Below the pieces are notes generated by a model, which saw only the letters and a list, made by a program, of their open reading frames with translations, had not been told where the DNA came from and did no database searches. A stretch of 5,414 nucleotides of DNA from an uncultured bacterium. GTDB taxonomy: Bacteria; Planctomycetota; Phycisphaerae; Phycisphaerales; SM1A02. Shown here piece after piece: positions 1 through 5,155 of the stretch. A program made the position numbers and the translations under genes. Numbering within the stretch: the first letter of the stretch is position 1; each line of letters starts with the position of its first letter. The stretch covers positions 1 to 5,414 of the forward strand of contig CAIPQY010000393.1 of NCBI GenBank assembly GCA_903867275.1. The letters run 5' to 3'.

Positions 1-676
1 CCTCCAGCCGCTCGGTGAACGCCACCTCCTCGGGGCTCTCCGCCACATGCGAACTGAACGGCATGTCGAGCGCCAACGCAGCCTCGTATGTGCGCGGGCC
101 CGCCGAATACGGCGCGTGCGGCGACACGCCAAGACGCACAGCGCCCTTCATCCGCGGTTGCAGGGAGTGCAGGAATTCCACGGCCTGCCGCTGCCGCTCG
201 CCACACAGACCGAACACCTCGATGTAGCTCACGCCCTCCATCGGGCTGCTGGCCAGCGATTCGAAGCTCGCCACGCTCTGACGACCGGCGATGTCCCCCA
301 CCCACGCCACGCCACCGACGCGACTCAGCTCGATGCCACGCGCCACCGCATCACGCAGGCCTGCCTCGTCGGTGGGCCGCCCGGTACGCACACGGTCGAG
401 CCACGCCCAGAACCCCTGTTCACGCACCACCTGCTGCAAACCCGTGATCCGCGACAGGTCCAGGTGCGTGTGCGCATTGGCGAAGGGCGGCATCAGAACC
501 GTGCCAGGCAGGTGGCGCACCGCGGCGCCCGCCACGCTTCCGATGTGCTCCGGCGCACCAACCGCCTGCACCACGCCGTGTCGAAGCACCACCGCGGCAG
601 GCGCACAGTGCAGCCCGGCGCCATCCACGGCGCAGCCGGCCAGCAACACTTCCGCCGCAGGACGCGTGGGTTCCAT
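1..676 (-). CDS. Amidohydrolase-family deaminase, aminodeoxyfutalosine deaminase-like (partial, C-terminus outside window)
   Basis: Reading the minus strand from the ATG at 676 gives 225 uninterrupted codons running off the left edge. An in-frame stop lies just upstream (697-695) and no other start codon lies between, so the ATG is well supported; its ribosome site is weak. Visible metal-dependent amidohydrolase motifs are NAHTHLDL (residues 67-74, metal ligands H69 and H71), YIEVFG (151-156), GVSPHAPYS (183-191, H187) and HVAES (210-214, H210 and E213). An N-terminal segment (about 10-60) fits the small beta-sandwich of the family, and VGDIAG (126-131) also fits. These motifs resemble aminodeoxyfutalosine deaminases of the futalosine menaquinone route and related cytosine or chlorohydrolase-like deaminases. 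The conserved metal-binding Asp expected further C-terminal is outside the window. The superfamily is near certain; the substrate is inferred. The gene is divergent from the OmpA-like gene, with 69 bases between start codons. Confidence 0.85.
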   Translation of the reverse strand, partial: MEPTRPAAEVLLAGCAVDGAGLHCAPAAVVLRHGVVQAVGAPEHIGSVAGAAVRHLPGTVLMPPFANAHTHLDLSRITGLQQVVREQGFWAWLDRVRTGRPTDEAGLRDAVARGIELSRVGGVAWVGDIAGRQSVASFESLASSPMEGVSYIEVFGLCGERQRQAVEFLHSLQPRMKGAVRLGVSPHAPYSAGPRTYEAALALDMPFSSHVAESPEEVAFTERLE

Positions 677-682
677 TTTCGC

Positions 683-688
683 TACACT
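683..688 (+). promoter_or_regulatory. Candidate -10 box (TACACT) for the OmpA-like gene
   Basis: TACACT matches the sigma-70 consensus TATAAT at four of six positions and lies 57 bases before the OmpA-like start, in the divergent intergenic region. The 13 bases CGCTACACTCGCC at 680-692 match 11 of 13 bases of the block before the MlaE-like gene (5141-5153). No convincing -35 box is visible about 17 bases upstream, where the sequence is already inside the divergent gene. Confidence 0.4.
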
Positions 689-698
689 CGCCCCCTAC

Positions 699-714
699 GC
701 GGGAGGGTTCCCGC
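699..714. promoter_or_regulatory. Small perfect inverted repeat in the divergent intergenic region
   Basis: GCGGGA (699-704) and TCCCGC (709-714) are exact reverse complements around a GGGT loop. The repeat sits between the candidate -10 box and the Shine-Dalgarno of the OmpA-like gene, so it would be in that mRNA leader; it also lies just upstream of the divergent gene. It could be a leader hairpin or an operator. Short GC-rich palindromes also arise by chance in DNA of this composition. Confidence 0.3.
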
Positions 715-733
715 ACGAAACGCCCAACTTGGC

Positions 734-739
734 GGAGGA
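734..739 (+). promoter_or_regulatory. Shine-Dalgarno site (GGAGGA) fixing the OmpA-like start
   Basis: GGAGGA lies six bases before the ATG at 746. It decides the start of a reading frame that stays open for about 700 bases further upstream, where it is only the antisense of the divergent amidohydrolase gene. Confidence 0.8.
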
Positions 740-745
740 CATCGG

Positions 746-1606
746 ATGGCTTGGAAGCGATTCACCGTGCTTGCGATCGTGTCGAGTGTTCTGGCGGCAT
801 GCGTGCCTCAGCAGAAGTACGACGACCTGCTCACAGCGTACCGCGGACAGGAGCAGCAGCTCCTGTCGATGCAGAGCGATCTGCAGACCTCGCGCGCCAA
901 TGAAGAGCGCCTGCGTGCGCAGCTTGCCGCTGCCGCTGGCGATCTGGAGCAGCTGGCTGCCATTCGCAATGGCGCCAAGGGCGACATCGACAAGTTGCTC
1001 GCCGACTACGAGCGCCTGCTGAAGCAGGTCGGCAACCTGAACATGGGCCCGCTGCCCGCCGAGTTGAACAAGGCGCTCGCCGATCTGGCCGCCCAGTACC
1101 CCGATGTGCTCACCTTCGATCAGCGCAGCGGCATGCTGCGCTTCAGCAGCGACTTCACCTTCGCCTCGGGTTCGGCGGCGCTCAACGCCAACGCCCAGAC
1201 GCTGGTGCAGAAGCTGGCCTCCATCCTGAACACGCCGGTGGCCCAGCCCTTCGAGGTGAAGGTGGTCGGTCACACCGACAACCAGCCCATCAAGCGCGTG
1301 GCCAGCCAGCACCCCAGCAACATGCATCTGTCGGCGCACCGCGCCATCAGCGTGCGTGACGCCCTGGTGGGTGACGGCGTGGCGGCCAACCGCATGCAGG
1401 TGGCCGGTTACGGCGAGTTCCGCCCCATCGTTCCGAACGGCGCCAACGGCGCTGCGCAGAACCGTCGCGTGGAGATCTTCCTCGCGCCGCTCACTGTGCC
1501 TATCGCCCCCACCGGCAACCCCATGGACGCGGGCTCCGCCCCGTCCAGGAAGGCCACGCCCGCGGCCGTGAAGAGCCGCAACGACGACGACGAACCGACC
1601 AAGTGA
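746..1606 (+). CDS. OmpA-family peptidoglycan-binding lipoprotein with coiled coil
   Basis: This 286-residue protein probably tethers the outer membrane to peptidoglycan. Residues 1-18 form a lipoprotein signal (Lys4-Arg5, a hydrophobic stretch, then lipobox LAAC with Cys19 as the lipidated residue). Residues 22-98 are rich in Gln, Glu, Leu and Ala and look like a coiled coil. Residues 120-246 are an OmpA C-terminal-like domain: FTFASGSAALN, VVGHTDNQPI (Asp178), NMHLSAHRAISV (Arg199) and NRRVEI (239-244). Asp178 and Arg199 match the diaminopimelate-binding pair known in OmpA. The longer loop between them (IKRVASQHPSN) is closer to MotB-type domains than to classic OmpA or Pal. The tail (about 250-286) is Pro/Ser/Ala-rich and ends in acidic residues, probably disordered. 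The start is supported by a strong Shine-Dalgarno and the lipoprotein signal. No transmembrane barrel is present. The gene stands alone between a divergent neighbour and its own terminator. Confidence 0.92.
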   Translation: MAWKRFTVLAIVSSVLAACVPQQKYDDLLTAYRGQEQQLLSMQSDLQTSRANEERLRAQLAAAAGDLEQLAAIRNGAKGDIDKLLADYERLLKQVGNLNMGPLPAELNKALADLAAQYPDVLTFDQRSGMLRFSSDFTFASGSAALNANAQTLVQKLASILNTPVAQPFEVKVVGHTDNQPIKRVASQHPSNMHLSAHRAISVRDALVGDGVAANRMQVAGYGEFRPIVPNGANGAAQNRRVEIFLAPLTVPIAPTGNPMDAGSAPSRKATPAAVKSRNDDDEPTK

Positions 1607-1628
1607 TCGGTTTCACAGGCAAATGATC

Positions 1629-1663
1629 CGAGGCCGGACACCCGTCCGGCCTCGTTTGTTTTT
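1629..1663 (+). terminator. Rho-independent terminator after the OmpA-like gene
   Basis: Perfect 11-bp stem, CGAGGCCGGAC (1629-1639) pairing with 1644-1654, ACCC loop, followed at once by TTTGTTTTT. It starts 22 bases after the stop codon at 1606 and separates this gene from the large gene downstream. Confidence 0.93.
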
Positions 1664-1913
1664 GCAGCGCATGGTCCGCAACATTGGCGTGAAGAAGCCC
1701 ATTTCCGTCACATAACCACGCGGCATGTTCAGATCAGGTTGGGATGGTGCGAGCGAATCCAAAGGATGTGCCCCATACCGCCAACACATTCTTGTGCCTG
1801 AGAACTTCGGGGTTAGACTGCGGCAAACCCGGATAGCGCCTAACAGAGGCCGCGAGAAGGATTCCGCGCTCTGCCCAAGGGCTGTCCTGGTCATTTTCAA
1901 GGGCCCCCTGCAC
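1664..1913. other. Intergenic and leader region before the large secreted protein
   Basis: No convincing gene is seen here. The reading frame of the downstream gene is open back to about 1725, but the peptide it would add has no signal-peptide character and would bury the clear signal sequence that begins at 1914. The stretch holds a candidate -10 box at 1814-1819 and a weak ribosome site, AAGGG at 1899-1903, ten bases before the ATG. No recognised riboswitch or RNA gene was found by eye. Confidence 0.6.
1814..1819 (+). promoter_or_regulatory. Candidate -10 box (TAGACT) for the large secreted protein gene
   Basis: TAGACT matches TATAAT at four of six positions and has the TANNCT form seen before the two other plus-strand genes. 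A poor -35 candidate, TTGTGC, lies at 1792-1797 with 16-base spacing. If used, transcription would begin near 1826 and give a leader of about 88 bases. Confidence 0.35.
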
Positions 1914-4900
1914 ATGCGCAACACGCTCGTCGCCATCGCCACCAGTCTCACCGCCACCGTCGCGTTCGGCCAATCGCTGAACGAGATCCGCACCCAGCAG
2001 ACCGGCATCGACTCACAGATCTATGCCGAGATCGCGGGTACCTCTGCCGCCAGCCTGAACGGTCTGTCGCTGCTTGTGATCGGCGGCGACGACAACGCGC
2101 TGCCCCCTGGTCAGAACGGCTACATCGAGAGCGTGATCTCGCTCGACGGCAAGGCGGTGCCCGCCAGCGGCTTCTTCGTGATGGCCGAGCCCAGTTACAC
2201 GCTGAGCACGCCTGACCTGGTCGCCTCGCTCGGCTTCCAGACCGACAACAACAAGACCTTCATGCTGGTGCGCAACTTCGCCGGCATCGTGGGTGACGAC
2301 ATCGACCTGAACGACGACGGCACCATCGACAATGCCCTGTGGACGGAAGTGCTGGACAGCGTGGCCCTGCTGTCGGGCCTGACCGCCGACGGCACCGTGG
2401 GTGACTTCGTGTACAGCACCAGCAAGTGCGGTCCTGACGGCGGCTCTTTCGTGAGCCATGCCAAGAAGTGCCCCAGCACCGGCGCCTGGCAGGTCGGCTT
2501 CGCCGACACGGCGGCCGGCGACGACACCCCTGGCGCGGCGAACCCCGCCTGCGCAACTGGCGGTTTCGTGCAGCTCAACGAGGTCCGCGGCGATCAGGTT
2601 GGAACAGACAACGATGAGTACGTGGAAATCGTCGGCACGCCCGGCACCAGCCTGAGCGACCTCACCTACCTCGTGATCGGCGACGGCACCGCGGCGCAGC
2701 TCTCTGGCGTGGTGGAGTGCCTCATCCCGCTCACCGGCCAGACCATTCCGGCAAGCGGCGTGTTCCTGATCACCCTCAAGAACACCGCGGGCCAGGACGG
2801 CATCGTGTTCGGCAAGGCGGGCAACCTGCAGACCGACAAGCTGATTCTGGAGAACACCGACCACGTCACCCACATGCTGGTGCGCGGCTACACCGGCCAA
2901 GGCACCACGGGCCAGGATCTGGACTCCAACAACGACGGTGTGCTTGACACCAAGCCCTGGACCACCGTGGCGGACAGCGTGGCGCTGGTGAAGGTGGCCA
3001 GCAGCGGACCAGTGAAGGATCCGTACAACACCGGCACGACCGGCGAGTACACCTATCAGGTCGCCAACGAGGACGGAACCCTCACGCCGCAGGTCGGACC
3101 GGATGGCAGCACCCAGTTCGTGGCCGGCCACATCTACCGCTGCAGCCCGCAGGGCAGCTGGAAGATCGGCTACTTCGATCCGGTCTCGGCTGGCTCGAAC
3201 AACAAGGACACCCCGGGTGCCGTGAACCCGGAGTGCGCCAGCTGCGGCGATCCCGCCAGCGGCAGCTCGTACGTGGTGCACGGCGCGGGCGGCTCCAAGG
3301 AAGGCACCTGCTGCACGATCGTGTGCGCCTTCACTCCCGACTGCTGCAACATCGCATGGGACGCCAACTGCGTGACCAGCGCGCTGGCCAACTGCCTGAC
3401 GGGTGGCAACGCCCCTGTGCTGAAGCTGAGCGAGATGCGTCTGCGTGACCCCGACAACGTGGTCAACAACATCGACCAGAACGAGTATCTGGAGATCACC
3501 GGCGCGCCCAACACCCTGCTGAATGGCGTGTCCGTGGTGGTGCTGAACAACTACGGCGTGAATGCACAGAGCCAGCCCAACACCGGCGTGGTGCGAACCG
3601 CGTTGAAGCTGGACGGCCTGCGAATTCCATCGAGTGGTCGCTTCCTGATCACCGAGCAGACCTTCGCGCTTGCCGCCACCAGTGACTTCAACTGCGGCGG
3701 TGGCCTGGTGTTCGACAACACCGGCTCGCTGAGCGTGTTCCTGGCCTGGAACTTCTACGGCCAGGCGTATGACGATCTCGACCCCAACGACGACGGCATC
3801 CTTGACGTCGTGCGTTGGCAGTCGAACATCGACGAGGTCACCGTGGTGGGCGAAACCGGTGCGGTGTACGCCAACGCCAGCGTCGGCCCATCCAGCGGCA
3901 TCCTGCCGGCGCAGGTGTATCGCTGCGCCGAGACCGGCGCCTGGACCATCGGCCCCGGCTCGATCACCACGGGCTACGACACCCCCGGCGCTGTCAACGC
4001 GAGTTGCAGCCTGCCGCGCGTGTTCAGCTGCGGTGATGCGGATGCGGGCGACTGCTTCCAGCCCCACAACAACGCGCACTGCTTCAACCGTGCCTGCTGC
4101 GAGACCGTGTGCAGCGTGGTGCCGGATTGCTGCAGCGTGATCTGGGATGACGCCTGCAGCAGCGCTGCCGGAACCCTGACCGCCTGCGGCGGCGGCAACT
4201 CGCCGGTGGTGATCAGCGAGGCTCGCATGGATCAGGACCAGAACTCGTTCACCCCGAGCACGGGTGACGATCTGGACGAGTACGTGGAGCTCAGTGGCTC
4301 GGCGGGCACCTCGCTCGACGGCCTGACCCTGATCGTGATCGGCGACGGCAGCGGTACCACCGTCAAGTCCGGCGTGGTGGAGTGCGTGGTGGCGCTCGAT
4401 GGCATGGTGATCATGCCAACGGGCAAGTTCCTGATCACCGTGAAGAACACCGCCACGGGCACTGCTGCCCGCGACGGCACCGTGTTCGACGGGTACGACG
4501 CGTCCACCGGCCTCACGCCGGCGGTTGGCGACCTGCAGACGGCCGCGTTGATCCTGGAGAACAGCGACAACGTGACCTTCATGCTGGTGCAGGGCTTCAC
4601 CGGAGCGCTGAACGACGATCTGGACCCGAACGACGACGGCGTGCTTGACACGACGCCGTGGACTTCGAAGCTGGACGCCGTGTCTGTGGTGACCTCGATC
4701 CGCTCGGCGCCAAGTTCGGCGCAGGAATGGTGGTACGCGCCGCGCATCGGCCCCAACAGCGCGGGCTCGGCGTACCAGATCTACCGTTGCAGCCCGACCG
4801 GCTACTGGGTGAACGGCAACCGGTACTTCCTGGATGCGGCCACCCGCACCGACACGCCGGGCGCCGACAACACGGCGTGCCCGAACGTGGGCCCCGCCTG

Positions 4901-5066
4901 CTTCGGCGACATCGACCTGAGCGGTGTGGTTGACAACGGCGACATTGCGTTCCTCCTGCTCGACTTCGGCCCCTGCGCGGGCTGCCCGTCCGACCTCGAC
5001 GGCAGCGGCGAAACCGACTTCGGCGATGCCGCACTGGTCCTGCTCAGCACCGGCCCCTGCCAGTGA
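1914..5066 (+). CDS. Large secreted multidomain protein: four lamin-tail-like modules, two Cys-rich modules, dockerin-like C-terminus
   Basis: The 1050-residue product begins with a Sec signal peptide (MRNTLVAIAT, hydrophobic core, likely cleavage after AFG at residue 19), which supports the ATG at 1914 despite a weak ribosome site. Order of parts: lamin-tail-like module 1 (about 20-213), module 2 (218-441), Cys-rich module (442-498), module 3 (502-698), second Cys-rich module (704-760), module 4 (764-989), dockerin-like tail (990-1050). The modules share a start like LNEVR...DEYVEI, a core like LVIGDG, an Asp/Asn loop of the form DLDxNDDGxLD, and an end like DTPGAxNPxC. Lamin-tail domains occur in many exported bacterial proteins, often beside nucleases, but no catalytic domain is visible here. 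An adhesive or structural surface role is inferred; the function is unknown. The many paired cysteines and acidic loops suggest disulfides and calcium-stabilised folding outside the cytoplasm. It appears to be a single-gene unit with its own promoter region and terminator. Confidence 0.93.
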   Translation: MRNTLVAIATSLTATVAFGQSLNEIRTQQTGIDSQIYAEIAGTSAASLNGLSLLVIGGDDNALPPGQNGYIESVISLDGKAVPASGFFVMAEPSYTLSTPDLVASLGFQTDNNKTFMLVRNFAGIVGDDIDLNDDGTIDNALWTEVLDSVALLSGLTADGTVGDFVYSTSKCGPDGGSFVSHAKKCPSTGAWQVGFADTAAGDDTPGAANPACATGGFVQLNEVRGDQVGTDNDEYVEIVGTPGTSLSDLTYLVIGDGTAAQLSGVVECLIPLTGQTIPASGVFLITLKNTAGQDGIVFGKAGNLQTDKLILENTDHVTHMLVRGYTGQGTTGQDLDSNNDGVLDTKPWTTVADSVALVKVASSGPVKDPYNTGTTGEYTYQVANEDGTLTPQVGPDGSTQFVAGHIYRCSPQGSWKIGYFDPVSAGSNNKDTPGAVNPECASCGDPASGSSYVVHGAGGSKEGTCCTIVCAFTPDCCNIAWDANCVTSALANCLTGGNAPVLKLSEMRLRDPDNVVNNIDQNEYLEITGAPNTLLNGVSVVVLNNYGVNAQSQPNTGVVRTALKLDGLRIPSSGRFLITEQTFALAATSDFNCGGGLVFDNTGSLSVFLAWNFYGQAYDDLDPNDDGILDVVRWQSNIDEVTVVGETGAVYANASVGPSSGILPAQVYRCAETGAWTIGPGSITTGYDTPGAVNASCSLPRVFSCGDADAGDCFQPHNNAHCFNRACCETVCSVVPDCCSVIWDDACSSAAGTLTACGGGNSPVVISEARMDQDQNSFTPSTGDDLDEYVELSGSAGTSLDGLTLIVIGDGSGTTVKSGVVECVVALDGMVIMPTGKFLITVKNTATGTAARDGTVFDGYDASTGLTPAVGDLQTAALILENSDNVTFMLVQGFTGALNDDLDPNDDGVLDTTPWTSKLDAVSVVTSIRSAPSSAQEWWYAPRIGPNSAGSAYQIYRCSPTGYWVNGNRYFLDAATRTDTPGADNTACPNVGPACFGDIDLSGVVDNGDIAFLLLDFGPCAGCPSDLDGSGETDFGDAALVLLSTGPCQ
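1971..2552 (+). repeat. Lamin-tail-like module 1 (subtype A)
   Basis: Residues 20-213 of the secreted protein. It starts SLNEIR, has YAEIAGT and LLVIGGDD, the subtype A marker MAEPSYTL (90-97), the acidic loop DIDLNDDGTID (129-139), DSVALL, and ends DDTPGAANPAC. It lacks the internal VVEC cysteine of modules 2 and 4, and follows the signal peptide directly. Confidence 0.7.
2565..3236 (+). repeat. Lamin-tail-like module 2 (subtype B)
   Basis: Residues 218-441. It starts VQLNEVRGDQ, has NDEYVEIVGTPGTSL, YLVIGDG, the subtype B markers GVVEC (Cys269) and LITLKNTA (285-292), LILENTD, the loop DLDSNNDGVLD (335-345), YRCSPQGSW and the closing DTPGAVNPEC. DNA blocks shared with module 4 include an 18-base identity, 2671-2688 with 4333-4350. 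Confidence 0.75.
3237..3407 (+). other. Cys-rich module 1 of the secreted protein (degenerate form)
   Basis: Residues 442-498. The core is CC-x3-C-x5-CC-x7-C, with PDCC and WDANC visible; cysteines are at 444, 466, 467, 471, 477, 478, 486 and 494. I recognise the motif from exported planctomycete proteins, where it commonly has two further cysteines between the first Cys and the CC pair. Here both are serine (see findings). Function unknown; a disulfide-knotted spacer or binding knob is plausible. Confidence 0.7.
3417..4007 (+). repeat. Lamin-tail-like module 3 (subtype A)
   Basis: Residues 502-698. It starts VLKLSEMRLR, has QNEYLEITGAP, the subtype A marker TEQTFAL (580-586; compare MAEPSYTL in module 1), a WNF segment matching RNF of module 1, the loop DLDPNDDGILD (621-631), YRCAETGAW and the closing DTPGAVNASC. 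It is the most divergent copy in its LVIGDG core, which reads VVVLNNYG. Confidence 0.7.
4023..4193 (+). other. Cys-rich module 2 of the secreted protein (full form)
   Basis: Residues 704-760 with ten cysteines, at 706, 714, 723, 728, 729, 733, 739, 740, 748 and 758. It contains CFQPHNNAHC, ACCETVC, PDCC and IWDDAC. It aligns without gaps to the first Cys-rich module from residue 712 to the WD-x2-C segment, and has the two cysteines that copy lacks. Confidence 0.75.
4203..4880 (+). repeat. Lamin-tail-like module 4 (subtype B)
   Basis: Residues 764-989. It starts PVVISEARMD, has LDEYVELSGSAGTSL, LIVIGDG, the subtype B markers GVVEC (Cys824) and LITVKNTA (840-847), LILENSDN, the loop DLDPNDDGVLD (902-912), YRCSPTGYW and the closing DTPGADNTAC. 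Closest copy is module 2. Confidence 0.75.
4881..5063 (+). other. Dockerin-like C-terminal tail with two Asp-rich loops
   Basis: Residues 990-1050. Two loops resembling type I dockerin calcium-binding loops, DIDLSGVVDNGD (999-1010) and DLDGSGETDFGD (1027-1038), are each followed by a hydrophobic helix-like stretch. They are joined by FGPCAGCP (CxxC at 1021 and 1024), and the protein ends GPCQ. Such tails are very frequent at the ends of exported Phycisphaerae proteins. No cellulosome is implied; a shared surface-anchoring or assembly role is only an inference. Confidence 0.75.
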
Positions 5067-5090
5067 CCTGAGACAACCTTCACAAGACCA

Positions 5091-5125
5091 CGGGCCCCGG
5101 CCATGCGCCGGGGCCCGTTTCATTT
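5091..5125 (+). terminator. Rho-independent terminator after the large secreted protein gene
   Basis: Perfect 11-bp GC stem, CGGGCCCCGGC (5091-5101) pairing with 5107-5117, CATGC loop, then TTTCATTT. It starts 25 bases after the stop codon and isolates the gene from the MlaE-like gene. The T tract is interrupted, so termination may be weaker than at 1629-1663. Confidence 0.85.
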
Positions 5126-5143
5126 CAGCGTCGTGGCGGTCGC

Positions 5144-5149
5144 TATGCT
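5144..5149 (+). promoter_or_regulatory. Candidate -10 box (TATGCT) for the MlaE-like gene
   Basis: TATGCT matches TATAAT at four of six positions and lies within CGCTATGCTCGCC (5141-5153), nearly the same 13 bases as before the OmpA-like gene. It ends only six bases before the GTG start, which implies a transcript starting at or next to that codon. No clear -35 box or Shine-Dalgarno is seen. Confidence 0.45.
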
Positions 5150-5155
5150 CGCCGC

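Noticed and set aside
420..716. A 98-codon minus-strand frame beginning at 716.
   Set aside because: It overlaps the amidohydrolase gene in another frame; the amidohydrolase frame has the family motifs and this one has an Arg/Gly/Ala-rich product typical of a frame shadow.
47..745. N-terminal extension of the OmpA-like frame back to an ATG at 47 (519 residues in total).
   Set aside because: The extension is the in-register antisense of the amidohydrolase gene. The lipoprotein signal and Shine-Dalgarno place the real start at 746.
695..1339. A 214-codon minus-strand frame opposite the OmpA-like gene.
   Set aside because: In-register antisense shadow of a GC-rich gene; the sense strand has clear domain motifs and the antisense product has none.
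1812..1853. Possible pseudoknot: GTTAG (1812-1816) with CTAAC (1840-1844), and GCGGC (1820-1824) with GCCGC (1849-1853).
   Set aside because: The arms are only 5 bp, which is common by chance, and part of the structure overlaps the candidate -10 box, so it would not be transcribed from that promoter. No known riboswitch core was recognised.
1725..1913. 63-codon N-terminal extension of the large secreted protein.
   Set aside because: It would put the signal peptide inside the protein and run through the candidate promoter. The residues look like translated intergenic DNA.
2013..5123. A 1036-codon open frame on the minus strand, opposite the large secreted protein gene.
   Set aside because: Its codons are exact reverse complements of the sense codons, so it stays open only because the sense gene lacks TTA, CTA and TCA codons, which are rare in GC-rich coding DNA. 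It ends at the first TCA codon (2013-2015). Its product is Ala/Arg/His/Val-rich without recognisable domains.
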